From assembly GCF_003003235.1 (NCBI RefSeq), contig NZ_PVUE01000010.1, positions 62,001 through 126,000 of the forward strand: a stretch of 64,000 nucleotides of DNA, given 5' to 3'. The stretch comes from Antricoccus suffuscus. Lineage in GTDB: Bacteria; Actinomycetota; Actinomycetes; Mycobacteriales; Antricoccaceae. A program made the translations under genes and the position numbers. The first letter of the stretch is position 1. Each line of letters opens with the position of its first letter. Under the pieces are notes generated by a model. That model saw only the letters and a list, made by a program, of their open reading frames with translations, made no database searches and had not been told where the DNA came from. Shown here in pieces: positions 37,130 to 47,045 of this stretch.

Positions 37130-38338
37130 GTGCGGATAGTCCTTTTCACCGGCAAGGGCGGCGTCGGAAAGACGACGACCGCGCTCGCCACAGCCGTCCA
37201 CGCCGCTGGGCTCGGCTGCAAGACCCTTCTCATGTCGACTGACCCGGCGCACTCTGTTGGCGACGCGCTGAGCATCTCGGTGCGCGACGTGCCGACCCAG
37301 GTCGATGACGGCCTCTACGTCATGCACGTCGACGCGCAACGCCGGTTTGAGTCATCGTGGGGCGAGCTGCAGGGCTATGTGCGTGCGCTGCTGACCAACG
37401 CCGGCGCCGACCCGCTGACCGCAGATGAGATCGCGGTCGTACCCGGCGTCGAAGAGTTCATGGCGCTGCTCGCGTTGCGCGAGCAGGCCGTCGCCGGACT
37501 ATGGGATTTCATCGTCGTTGACTGCGCACCAACCGCCGAGACGCTGCGGCTACTGGCGCTGCCGCAGGTGCTGAGCTGGTACGCCGAGCGCCTGTTCCCG
37601 ACGCACAACCGGATGCTGCGCCATCTCGCGCCGCTCGCCGGCCGCATGCGTGATGTGCCGATGCCAAGCGCCGCCCTGGTGTCGGCCTTCTCGGCGCTAC
37701 ACCAACAGGTCGACGAGCTCTGCGAGCTCCTTGGGGACGCCGCCACCACGACGGTCCGGCTGGTGCTGACCCCGGAGGCCGTCGTATTGGCCGAGGCTCG
37801 TCGGACGCTGAGCAGCCTGCGGCTGTACGGCTATCCGGTCGACGGCATTGTCGTCAACCGCCTGATCCCGCCCGGGGGCAAAGACCCATGGCGCGCATCT
37901 TGGGTGGCGGCGCAGCGCGAGCAGATGACGCGGATCGCGGACTCTTTCGATCGGCTTCCGATCCGGACCCTTGACTACCAACGGGCCGAGCCGGTCGGCC
38001 TCGATGCGCTTCGGGTGCTCGGCGTCGAGCTCTACGCGGATACCGATCCGCGTGAGGGGCCCGCGACCGCGGACGTCGTACGCATTGAGCACGTGCGCGA
38101 TGACGAGTTGCCCGGCGGTTATGAGTTCACCATGATTCTGGACCTGCCGCACCTGGATCGCGCGGACGTGCAGCTCGCGCGTTCGGCCGACGACCTGGTC
38201 GTGACCGCGGCCGGTCGGCGTCGCTACGTCGGACTGCCAAGCGCGCTACGCCGCTGCGACGTGGTCGGTGCGGCGTACGCCGATAATGCGCTGCGCGTGA
38301 CATTTACCCCGAACCCCGAACTATGGCCACGATCATGA
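37130..38338 (+). CDS. ArsA-like (GET3-type) ATPase
   Basis: A P-loop ATPase with the deviant Walker A FTGKGGVGKTTTALA at residues ~6-20, the MSTDPAHSVGDAL switch I region, and DFIVVDCAPTAETLRLL as Walker B. A C-terminal beta-domain (YEFTMILDLPHLDRADVQLARS) resembles the alpha-crystallin-like part of bacterial ArsA homologues. There is no arsenic gene nearby, so arsenite transport is unlikely; a chaperone or sorting role is possible. It matches Rv2184c by position. Its stop overlaps the next start by 4 nt (ATGA). Confidence 0.9.
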   Translation: MRIVLFTGKGGVGKTTTALATAVHAAGLGCKTLLMSTDPAHSVGDALSISVRDVPTQVDDGLYVMHVDAQRRFESSWGELQGYVRALLTNAGADPLTADEIAVVPGVEEFMALLALREQAVAGLWDFIVVDCAPTAETLRLLALPQVLSWYAERLFPTHNRMLRHLAPLAGRMRDVPMPSAALVSAFSALHQQVDELCELLGDAATTTVRLVLTPEAVVLAEARRTLSSLRLYGYPVDGIVVNRLIPPGGKDPWRASWVAAQREQMTRIADSFDRLPIRTLDYQRAEPVGLDALRVLGVELYADTDPREGPATADVVRIEHVRDDELPGGYEFTMILDLPHLDRADVQLARSADDLVVTAAGRRRYVGLPSALRRCDVVGAAYADNALRVTFTPNPELWPRS

Positions 38339-38685
38339 GCGACAACGCCCGCGACGATGTGGGATCACTCGGTGACGAGTTGCAGAAATTGACCGGCGCA
38401 TTCGCGCAGTGGGCCAACGCTCGGGGCGCGGACTCCGAGGCGGCGTCGGAGTCAAGCGAGCGGCCAGCGAGCTGTGACTACTGCCCGATCTGTCAGCTGA
38501 TCGCACTGGGCCGCGGCCAGCGGCCGGAGGCCGTTGCCAAGCTGATCGACACCGCGACCCTAGCGCTACACGCGCTGACCGAGTATCTGCAATCACAAGA
38601 CAAACCCCACGAACACCAGGGTCCACAGGGCGACACCAACCCCGCGCCGCCGGAGCCAAAGGTGCAGCACATTGACATCGACTAG
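38335..38685 (+). CDS. Small protein with CDYCPIC motif (Rv2183c-like)
   Basis: A 116-residue protein. A helical N-terminus (LGDELQKLTGAFAQWANAR) is followed by SCDYCPICQLIALGRGQRPE, whose C-x2-C-x2-C pattern could bind a metal, then an amphipathic helix (AVAKLIDTATLALHALTEYL) and a Pro/His-rich tail. ATG 38335 is chosen over ATG 38323 because it overlaps the ATPase stop in the classic ATGA arrangement. Its conserved partnership with the ArsA-like gene suggests the two act together. Function unknown. Confidence 0.82.
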   Translation: MSDNARDDVGSLGDELQKLTGAFAQWANARGADSEAASESSERPASCDYCPICQLIALGRGQRPEAVAKLIDTATLALHALTEYLQSQDKPHEHQGPQGDTNPAPPEPKVQHIDID

Positions 38686-39634
38686 CGAACCGCTCGCGCT
38701 CGGCGTCGATATCGGCGGCTCGAAGATCGCTGCCGGGGTCGTGGCGGCCGATGGCACGATCGTCGACGAGATACGCCGCCCGACACCGGGCGCCGACGTA
38801 ACGCAGACGGCCGATGCCATCATCGGGGTCGCCCGTGACCTGATGAGCCGCCACAGCGTCGGTGTCGTCGGCATCGGCGCGGCGGGATGGATCAACAGCG
38901 ACCGGTCGACGGTTGTCTTCTCGCCGCACCTGGCGTGGCGCGGTGAACCATTGCGCGAGAGCCTGACGACCTCGCTCGACGTACCGGTGTACGTCGACAA
39001 CGATGCGAATGCGACCGCGTGGGCCGAGTACCGGTTCGGGGCGGCGCAGGGGAGCCGGGTGGCACTGTGCGTGACGCTCGGTACCGGAATCGGGGGCGGC
39101 ATCATCGCGGACGGCCAGATCTTCCGGGGCGCCTTCGGGCTGGCCGGCGAGTGGGGGCATATGCGAGTCGTTCCTGGCGGGCGGCGCTGTGCGTGCGGCA
39201 ACCGAGGCTGCTGGGAGCAGTACGCCAGCGGACGGGCACTGGCTCGTGATGCGCGTGACGTTGCCGAAACGTCGCCGGTGACTGCTCAGGGCTTGTTGGC
39301 TGTAGTCGACGGCGTACCGAGCGCGCTAACGGGCCCGCTCGTGACCCAAGCGGCCGCGGCGAATGACCCCACCGCGATGGAGATCGTCAACGACGCGGGG
39401 CACTGGCTGGGACAGGGGATCGCAGATATCTGCGCGATTCTCGATCCAGATATCGTTGTTGTCGGGGGCGGCGTGGCCGAGGTCGGGTCGTTGATTCTGG
39501 ACCCGGCGCGGGCGGCGTTCGGGCACGCGTTGACCGGTCGTGGATTCCGACCGGAGCCCCCTATTGTCGGTGCGCGGCTGGGTTCGGCTGCCGGCCTGGT
39601 TGGGGCCGCTGATCTTGCTAGGAGCTCGCTTTGA
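38672..39634 (+). CDS. ROK-family sugar kinase (glucokinase-like)
   Basis: A 320-aa kinase. GVDIGGSKIAAGVV is the ATP phosphate-1 motif, VYVDNDANATAWAEYRFGAA carries the catalytic Asp, and the ROK zinc site is CACGNRGCWEQYASG. VTLGTGIGGGII is the phosphate-2 motif. The substrate is likely glucose but other hexoses are possible. The start is a TTG at 38672 overlapping the previous gene by 14 nt; this is supported by AAAGGTG upstream and the need to include the ATP motif. It is the fourth gene of the coupled run. Confidence 0.88.
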   Translation: MTSTSEPLALGVDIGGSKIAAGVVAADGTIVDEIRRPTPGADVTQTADAIIGVARDLMSRHSVGVVGIGAAGWINSDRSTVVFSPHLAWRGEPLRESLTTSLDVPVYVDNDANATAWAEYRFGAAQGSRVALCVTLGTGIGGGIIADGQIFRGAFGLAGEWGHMRVVPGGRRCACGNRGCWEQYASGRALARDARDVAETSPVTAQGLLAVVDGVPSALTGPLVTQAAAANDPTAMEIVNDAGHWLGQGIADICAILDPDIVVVGGGVAEVGSLILDPARAAFGHALTGRGFRPEPPIVGARLGSAAGLVGAADLARSSL

Positions 39635-40197
39635 CCGTTCGCCTGACCTATTGCGACACGAAACTGACCTCGGTGGACGATCTTGTTGCGTTGCGTGCCA
39701 ACACCGAGGCTGCTGGTCTTGAAATCGTGGTTCTTCAGTCGACTGCGCGCCATCCGCTCTGGCGCAACGCCCATGCTCACACCGCGCGTGCGTTGGGCCT
39801 GATTGTGGCCGCTGGGGGCGCCCCGGCCGCAGGGACATTGATGCTCACCTCACTCGCCGCGGACGTCGTGCGGTCGGACGCGTTGGCACTGGCGACCCCG
39901 GCAGATCAACGGCGGCGTACGGCGGTCGCCATCACAGTCGCACCAGGTGGTCGTGCCGACGATGGTCGGTGGCTGTTCGTGGGCACCGACTTGACCGGCG
40001 AGGAGTGGCGCACGCATCGTGACGAGCTTCGTCAGCGGCTTGGTGCGCTCGGCCATCCTGCGAATGCGGCGACCCTCGTCTTTGCGGTAGATCACAAAGT
40101 GATGCAACTACCCTCGCTCGACCAGCCTGATCAAGCGCGCCCGGTCAACGCGACTAGCGGCGAGGGCGGCGCTCTCGTGTTCGATATCGATCTCTAG
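39631..40197 (+). CDS. Hypothetical protein, last gene of the ArsA-like run
   Basis: A 188-residue protein I do not recognise. It begins with TTG overlapping the kinase stop (TTGA). It has no signal peptide or membrane span. Hydrophobic strands alternate with helices, with notable stretches VVLQSTARHPLWRNAHAHTARALGL and WLFVGTDLTGEEWRTHRDELRQRLGALG. The composition is similar to neighbouring real genes, so I consider it coding. Tandem 21-bp repeats lie right after its stop. Confidence 0.65.
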   Translation: MTVRLTYCDTKLTSVDDLVALRANTEAAGLEIVVLQSTARHPLWRNAHAHTARALGLIVAAGGAPAAGTLMLTSLAADVVRSDALALATPADQRRRTAVAITVAPGGRADDGRWLFVGTDLTGEEWRTHRDELRQRLGALGHPANAATLVFAVDHKVMQLPSLDQPDQARPVNATSGEGGALVFDIDL

Positions 40198-40206
40198 CAA
40201 CCCCGC

Positions 40207-40256
40207 GTGACGGACGGCCGGACATTCGTGACGGACGGCCGGACATTCGTGACGGA
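40207..40256. repeat. Tandem 21-bp direct repeat in a convergent gap
   Basis: Two exact copies of a 21-bp unit starting GTGACGGACGG and ending GGACATTC (40207-40227, 40228-40248), with a partial third copy GTGACGGA (40249-40256), in the 86-bp space between two convergent genes. No stem of terminator quality is obvious. Confidence 0.9.
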
Positions 40257-40283
40257 TCGCGATGGGTGGCGAGGGCGAAGTTG

Positions 40284-41162
40284 CTAGACGACTGCGCCGT
40301 CGTCGTCCTCTTCGCCGTCTGGTGGATCTTCCCTGAGGCGCAGGAGAAGTAGGCCGACGCCTGAGGTGATACCGAGTACGCCGAGCACGACGGCAGTGGT
40401 CCCGCCGATGCCGAGAACCTGCGGGAAAAACAGCATCAGCACGCCGGCCAGCAGCACGAGGATCGCGACTATCGCGGGCCGCGAGGGGCGCTTGATCGGA
40501 TCGGGCTCGGGCGGCTCGTAATGATCGAGAGGATCGTCGGCGGCGGGCCCGAGCGAGTAGGAGCCTCGCCAGACGTCCACGACTTCCGGCTCAACGGGAG
40601 GTTCGTCGGACACTTCGGCCTGCCCGACGATCGGCTGTTGTCCGCCCGACGACTCATCGGTATCGAGCTGATTGATGTCGAGGTGGTCGATGCCCAGACC
40701 ATCGGTACCGAGCTGATCGGTCGGGGCAGCGTCTGGTTCGGAGGCTTCGGTACGGCGGGTGGGGTTGGTCGCCGTACTGTCGTAGTGTCCGACGAGCTCA
40801 GCGAACAGGGCATCGACCTGGTCGTTGTCGAGGTCGAACGGATCGGGTCCGCCGACGTCCGCCGTGGGCTCGGAGTCCGGACCGTCACCGTCGAGGACCT
40901 GCTGGGCGTGCGACCGCAGCTGCGCGTCGACATACAGGTGCTCAAACGGTGGACTGGATGGTGGTTCCACGAGCCGGTAGGGATCGTTGCTGCTGATCGG
41001 GTCGAGGTACGCCGCCACCCGGGCCTCGCGCAGCACGTCGAGCAGGTGCTCACCGACGCGTGGGTCGACAAGCCGGACCTTGACGTACGACGCCGCATCC
41101 AGCCCGTTGTCACGGCGCCCACGACGACGCCGCGGGCGCGGCTCAGGCCAGTTGGTCGACAT
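40284..41162 (-). CDS. Conserved actinobacterial membrane protein with pentad repeat
   Basis: A 292-residue protein. An Arg-rich start is followed by a folded-looking part (SYVKVRLVDPRVGEHLLDVLREARVAAYL). The middle (~110-210) is acidic and low-complexity and contains a five-residue L-rich repeat, QLGTD GLGID HLDIN QLDTD. The C-terminus has two membrane spans (AIVAILVLLAGVLMLFF, TTAVVLGVLGITSGVGLLLL) and a Glu/Asp-rich tail. I recall similar proteins in Actinobacteria but no function. It is downstream of the alpha/beta hydrolase on the same strand. Confidence 0.78.
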   Translation of the reverse strand: MSTNWPEPRPRRRRGRRDNGLDAASYVKVRLVDPRVGEHLLDVLREARVAAYLDPISSNDPYRLVEPPSSPPFEHLYVDAQLRSHAQQVLDGDGPDSEPTADVGGPDPFDLDNDQVDALFAELVGHYDSTATNPTRRTEASEPDAAPTDQLGTDGLGIDHLDINQLDTDESSGGQQPIVGQAEVSDEPPVEPEVVDVWRGSYSLGPAADDPLDHYEPPEPDPIKRPSRPAIVAILVLLAGVLMLFFPQVLGIGGTTAVVLGVLGITSGVGLLLLRLREDPPDGEEDDDGAVV

Positions 41163-41254
41163 GATCAGTCTCCACTCGCGCGGTCATCCCCATCAGACGC
41201 GCATTTGCGATCCCTCTGAACATCCAAGTCTAGGCCCGCGGCGGCCGGCCGCGG

Positions 41255-42049
41255 CTAGGTGTGTGCCTCGATCCATGACTCGGAGCGTTCGAAGAGGTAT
41301 TCGGAGTCGTAGTCGAGCGTGGCCACATGATAACTGCGCTGTAAAACGACCTGCGTGACGTCCTCTGATGAGATGCCCGCCAGCAGGATCGACGACGACA
41401 CCGCCTCGACGACGTGGTCCTGCGCGGATCGGAACAAGAGCACGGGCGTGGTGATCGACTTGAGGTCCTTGCGGCACAGTCCCCACAGCTGCTGCAGCGA
41501 GTACGCCGCCTGCAGCGGCAGCCTTGTATAGGCGCCTTCGTCGACGCCCGGTCGGGCGATGTCGTTGGCGATCCCGGGAAACGACCCGATGAGATGCCGC
41601 GCGTACGGCAGCAAAAACGCGTCCTTGCGTTCGGTGCCGAGCGACGGGTTGACGAGAATTGTGCCAACCAGCCGATCGCCCAGAGCGCCTGGTGACTCAA
41701 ACGCCCCAGCGCCGGCGTACTGCTCCGTCAACCTGATCGCGAGCGTGCCCCCCATGGACAGTCCGGCAATGACCACGCGGTCGCAGTGCTCGGCCAGATT
41801 GTGCAGAGCCCGCTCGACGGCGGCGTACCACTGGTGCCAGCGCGTCCGGTTCATCTGCTGCCATGTCGTTCCGTGACCCGGCAGCAGGGGGCAGCTAACC
41901 GAGTAGCCCCGCGCCGAGAGGTGATCACCCCACGGACGCATGCTCTTCGGTGATCCGGAAAACCCGTGGCAGAGCAGTACGCCGACAGCGCGTCCCTTGT
42001 CCGTGTCGTGGAGGTACTCGAACGGTTCGGCGCCCTCGATTTGTGCCAC
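41255..42049 (-). CDS. Alpha/beta hydrolase, carboxylesterase-like
   Basis: A ~264-aa hydrolase. VGVLLCHGFSGSPKSM gives the oxyanion region, VIAGLSMGGTLAIRL carries the nucleophile Ser in G-x-S-x-G, TTPVLLFRSAQDHVV the acid Asp and YHVATLDYD the His. The fit is best with the monoacylglycerol lipase/Est30-like group. GTG 42049, with GGGGG 4 nt upstream, is preferred; GTG 42100 gives a longer form. It is divergent from plsC across ~100 bp. Confidence 0.85.
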   Translation of the reverse strand: MAQIEGAEPFEYLHDTDKGRAVGVLLCHGFSGSPKSMRPWGDHLSARGYSVSCPLLPGHGTTWQQMNRTRWHQWYAAVERALHNLAEHCDRVVIAGLSMGGTLAIRLTEQYAGAGAFESPGALGDRLVGTILVNPSLGTERKDAFLLPYARHLIGSFPGIANDIARPGVDEGAYTRLPLQAAYSLQQLWGLCRKDLKSITTPVLLFRSAQDHVVEAVSSSILLAGISSEDVTQVVLQRSYHVATLDYDSEYLFERSESWIEAHT

Positions 42050-42148
42050 GGTGCCCCCTGTAATTGGTAGTACGTCGACGTAGCGAAGTATGCCACCCAC
42101 ATCTGGCCGCTGATGCCGTAATCTGAACGCAGGTTGGGAGGTGCGCGA

Positions 42149-42922
42149 GTGTTCTATTGGCTAATGAAGCGGATCGTGATGGGTCCACTGTTGCGATTTT
42201 TCGGGCGGCCGGTGGTTGAAGGGGCGCACAACATTCCCAAGACCGGCGGAGCTTTGATAGCGAGCAACCATCTCGCGGTCGCGGACTCCTTCTACATGCC
42301 GCTGATGATTCGCCGGCGAGTGACGTTCCCCGCAAAGTCCGAATACTTCACCTCGCCCGGCATCAAGGGCGCGTTGATGAAATTCTTCTTCACCGCAGCG
42401 GGACAGGTGCCGATCGTGCGCGGTAGCGGCTCGGCCGCCAACGCCGCGCTCAACACCTGCAAAGAGCTGCTCGCGGATGGCAACCTCGTTGGCATCTACC
42501 CCGAGGGCACACGGTCCCCGGACGGGCGGATGTATCGCGGCAAGACCGGCGTTGCGCGAATGGCGATCGCCGCGAGGGTCCCGGTCATTCCGGTTGCGAT
42601 GATCGGCACCGACAAGGTCAACCCAATTGGGTCGAGGATGTGGCGCCGCGGCCGAGTAACGGTCCGCTTTGGCAAACCGATCGACTTCAGCCGCTACTAC
42701 GAAATGTCTAATGACCGCTTTGTCGAGCGCTCGGTCACTGACGAGATCATGTACGAGTTGATGGAGCTGTCGGGTCAGGAATACGTCGATGTGTACGCCG
42801 CAAAAGTCAAGACCGTGATGGACAAGAGCGGCAAGAGCGCCGGCCAAGTTGTCGACGACATCCGTGCAGCGCAGGCGAAGTCCCAGGCATCGCGGGCCGT
42901 GCCCGAGCAGATCGCGAGCTAG
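42149..42922 (+). CDS. plsC: 1-acyl-sn-glycerol-3-phosphate acyltransferase
   Basis: A 257-aa lysophosphatidate-type acyltransferase. The catalytic NHxxxxD motif is SNHLAVAD (Asn40-Asp46), FTAAGQVPIVRG and GIYPEGTRSPDG are blocks II and III, and VPVIPVAMIGTDKV is block IV. GTG 42149 follows GGGAGG by 7 nt, which fixes the start over TTG 42134. It converges on glpK so tightly that the two stop codons share CTAG. Matches Rv2182c by position. Confidence 0.92.
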   Translation: MFYWLMKRIVMGPLLRFFGRPVVEGAHNIPKTGGALIASNHLAVADSFYMPLMIRRRVTFPAKSEYFTSPGIKGALMKFFFTAAGQVPIVRGSGSAANAALNTCKELLADGNLVGIYPEGTRSPDGRMYRGKTGVARMAIAARVPVIPVAMIGTDKVNPIGSRMWRRGRVTVRFGKPIDFSRYYEMSNDRFVERSVTDEIMYELMELSGQEYVDVYAAKVKTVMDKSGKSAGQVVDDIRAAQAKSQASRAVPEQIAS

Positions 42923-44403
42923 TCCCAGCCGAGGCTGCGGCGTACCGCATCGCGCCACCGGTCGTGATCTCCGTTATCCCGTACGCCGCCGGTCGGCGTG
43001 AAGCGACGTTCCTCCTGCCAAGTCGCGGACAGTTCATCCATGCCGGCCCACACGCCGGTGGCGAGGCCGGCGAAGAACGCGGCACCTAGCGCGGTCGTGT
43101 CCGGCACCTGCGGCCTGCGTACGACGGCATCGAGCTGGTCGGCCTGGATTTGGCACAGCAGGTTGTTGACGCTGGCGCCGCCGTCGACGCTGAGCGCCGG
43201 TACGTCGAGCGCGGCCTCCGCGCACATGATATCGACGACGTCGCGGACCTCGAAGGCGATCGCTTCGAGCGCCGCCCGCGCGAGGTGCGCCCTCGTCGTG
43301 CCTCGGGTGATGCCCACGATCGTGCCGCGCGCGGTCGGGTCCCAGTCCGGTGCGCCGAGACCAGTCAGCGCCGGCACGAACACCACGCCACCGGAGTCCG
43401 GCACCGACGCTGCGAGCGACTCGACCTCGGCCGAGGTCTGGATGATCTGCAGCCCGTCGCGTAGCCACTGCACTGCCGATCCGGTGACGAAGATGCTGCC
43501 TTCCAACGCGAAGACCGGTCCGTTGCCGAGGTCCCAGGCTACGGTCGTCAACAGTCCCGCGTCGCTGGTGACGGGGGCGTCTCCGGTGTTGACCAGCACA
43601 AAACTGCCTGTGCCGTAGGTGCATTTGCTTGACCCCGGCTCAAAACACACCTGGCCAAACAGCGCCGCCTGCTGGTCGCCGGCGATCCCGCCGATCGGCA
43701 GGTCCAGGCCGAGGAACGCGTCCGGATCGGTGCGTGCCAGCTGCCCGGATGACGGCACGACCTCGGGAAGCGCGTCGATTGGTACGTCGAACAGTTCGCA
43801 CAGCTCGTCCGACCAGGCGCCTTCGAAGGTGTTGTAGAGCAGCGTGCGACTGGCGTTGGTGACGTCGGTGATGTGCGATCGGCCTCCGGTCAGTCGCGCC
43901 ACGACGTACGAGTCGATGGTGCCGAGCGCGAACTTGCCGTCGCGAACCTGCTGCCACAGTTGCGGATTCTGCTGCGCGACCCACATGTACTTCGTTGCCG
44001 TGAAGTAGGGGTCGAGCCGCAGCCCCGTCGTACGCCGGACCAGGTCCTCGTGACCGTCTTCGCGTAGCCGGGTGCAGATGTCAGTGGTACGTCGGTCCTG
44101 CCAGACGATCGCCGGTCGCGGCGCCGAGAGACTGCGGCGGTCCCAGATGACCGCGGTCTCGCGCTGGTTGGTGATGCCGATGCAGGTCGGCGCGGACGGG
44201 GAGTCTTCCAACGCGGCGCGAGCGGCCACCTGTACCGCGACCCAGATGTTGGCCGGCTCGTGCTCGACCCAGCCCGGTCGCGGAAACCCTTGGGCGAACT
44301 CACTGTAGCCACGCGAGATGACCGAACCGGACTCGTCGACGACGAGCGCAGTCACTCCCGTCGTACCGGCATCGATGGCAAGAACTGGCATGGGGATCAG
44401 CAT
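42919..44403 (-). CDS. glpK: Glycerol kinase
   Basis: Phosphorylates glycerol to glycerol-3-phosphate. LAIDAGTTGVTALVVDESG is the ATP phosphate-1 motif; GWVEHEPANIW, GITNQRETAVIWDRR and GIAGDQQAALFGQ are family signatures. I start at ATG 44403 (494 aa, normal for GlpK), with ATG 44391 as an alternative. The open frame to 44907 lies antisense to the exoribonuclease and is rejected. No glpF or glpD is nearby. Confidence 0.94.
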   Translation of the reverse strand: MLIPMPVLAIDAGTTGVTALVVDESGSVISRGYSEFAQGFPRPGWVEHEPANIWVAVQVAARAALEDSPSAPTCIGITNQRETAVIWDRRSLSAPRPAIVWQDRRTTDICTRLREDGHEDLVRRTTGLRLDPYFTATKYMWVAQQNPQLWQQVRDGKFALGTIDSYVVARLTGGRSHITDVTNASRTLLYNTFEGAWSDELCELFDVPIDALPEVVPSSGQLARTDPDAFLGLDLPIGGIAGDQQAALFGQVCFEPGSSKCTYGTGSFVLVNTGDAPVTSDAGLLTTVAWDLGNGPVFALEGSIFVTGSAVQWLRDGLQIIQTSAEVESLAASVPDSGGVVFVPALTGLGAPDWDPTARGTIVGITRGTTRAHLARAALEAIAFEVRDVVDIMCAEAALDVPALSVDGGASVNNLLCQIQADQLDAVVRRPQVPDTTALGAAFFAGLATGVWAGMDELSATWQEERRFTPTGGVRDNGDHDRWRDAVRRSLGWD

Positions 44404-44466
44404 GCCATGGGACCTCCGGGGATACCTGCCGCGCCGGGCCCAGCGGCGCGTCACTAGGTTGATGCC

Positions 44467-44973
44467 GTGCGCTATTTCTATGACACTGAATTCATCGAAG
44501 ATGGGGACACGATCGACCTCGTGTCGATTGGCATCGTCGACGAGAACGGCCGCGAGTACTACGCAGTTTCGACCGAGTTCAACCCGGACAAGGCCGGCGA
44601 CTGGGTGCGTCGCAATGTGCTCGACAAACTGCCCTCTCCGGCCGACTCGGCATGGCGCTCGCGCGAACGGATACGCGCCGAGATCATCGACTTCTTGACC
44701 GCTCCGGGGGACCGAGTCGAGCTGTGGGCGTGGGTGGCGGCATACGACCATGTCGTGCTGTGTCAGCTCTTCGGTGATATGCGAGCCTTGCCGCCGAAGA
44801 TCCCGCGCTGGACGCACGAGTTGAAGCAGCGGTGGGAAGATTTGGGTAGTCCAGCCCTTCCGGATGCGACCGAGGACGCGCATGACGCGCTCGTCGACGC
44901 GCGCCACAACCTAGAAAAGTGGAAGGCGATGCATGAGATCGGGAGCTGGGGAGCCGCGCCCGGCGTGGGTTGA
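44467..44973 (+). CDS. 3'-5' exoribonuclease (RNase AS, Rv2179c-like)
   Basis: A 168-residue DEDD-type nuclease. MRYFYDTEFIEDGDTIDLVSIGIV supplies the first Asp/Glu pair; WVAAYDHVVLCQLFGD the second Asp; DATEDAHDALVDARHN the HxxxD-type site. Rv2179c is reported to prefer adenylate-containing 3' single-stranded RNA. GTG start at 44467. Divergent from glpK, followed by aroG. Confidence 0.92.
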   Translation: MRYFYDTEFIEDGDTIDLVSIGIVDENGREYYAVSTEFNPDKAGDWVRRNVLDKLPSPADSAWRSRERIRAEIIDFLTAPGDRVELWAWVAAYDHVVLCQLFGDMRALPPKIPRWTHELKQRWEDLGSPALPDATEDAHDALVDARHNLEKWKAMHEIGSWGAAPGVG

Positions 44974-45015
44974 ACCTCGGGCCACCCGCGATTGACCGTA
45001 TTCTGAAACGGTTAA

Positions 45016-46476
<1,461 letters not shown>

Positions 46477-46549
46477 CTTCTCAGTCTCAGCTGAAAAAGT
46501 TGGCCAAACGGGGTCGCGGCGCGCCGGTCTCGCGGACTATTGTCGACGG

Positions 46550-46984
46550 ATGCCCAGTACCAACTACTACGACACATTTATCGCCGTAGCCGACGATTGC
46601 CCAATGGTAGAAGGCATGCAGCCCCCCACCCGGGAAACTCCGTCGGTCGCCGAGCGGGCCTACGCGATGATCAGCCGACACCCGTACGAGCTCACCTCGG
46701 ACGACGTCATCTTCGGCGTGTACGCCGATCGCAACGGCATCCCCGAACAGGACAGACCCGCAGCGAGGGAGAAGTTCCTCGAGAGCAATCAGGCCTGTCT
46801 GCGCGGTTCGGCGCTGTGCAAGCGGTATGGCTGGGGCGTGCACGCCGACGCGCGCGGCAGGCTCGCGCTCTATGGTGTGGAGACCCAGTCATACAAGAAC
46901 TTCGTGTCCGGCAAAGTGCCCGCAGCCGACGGCCGCGAGATCAAGGTCGTCAACGCTATGCGATCATCACGCTTGAGCGCCTAA
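46550..46984 (+). CDS. DUF6157-family protein
   Basis: A 144-residue protein with the DUF6157 pattern: [22 protein letters not shown] at the start, [32 protein letters not shown] in the middle and a [21 protein letters not shown]-terminal part. There is no known function. The start is ATG 46550, since the longer open frame overlaps the end of aroG. It is 61 nt upstream of the nitrile hydratase alpha gene in the same direction and may be in its operon. Confidence 0.82.
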   Translation: MPSTNYYDTFIAVADDCPMVEGMQPPTRETPSVAERAYAMISRHPYELTSDDVIFGVYADRNGIPEQDRPAAREKFLESNQACLRGSALCKRYGWGVHADARGRLALYGVETQSYKNFVSGKVPAADGREIKVVNAMRSSRLSA

Positions 46985-47045
46985 ACGACCGCGACTCGAT
47001 CGAGGGTGGCCGGACGGCGGCAGTGAGCGAAAGCGAGGCATTGCG

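Noticed and set aside
37130-38338. Arsenite efflux ATPase
   Set aside because: No arsenic genes are adjacent, and the conserved position and partners match the Rv2184c-type proteins of unknown role.
40207-40256. CRISPR-like repeat
   Set aside because: The copies are directly adjacent without spacers, and no cas genes are present.
41241-41252. GC-only palindrome GCGGCCGGCCGC near the alpha/beta hydrolase stop
   Set aside because: It is short and GC-only, expected by chance in such DNA, and lacks a T-run.
44404-44907. 5' extension of glycerol kinase
   Set aside because: It is antisense to the exoribonuclease gene and lies before the conserved LAIDAGTTG start.
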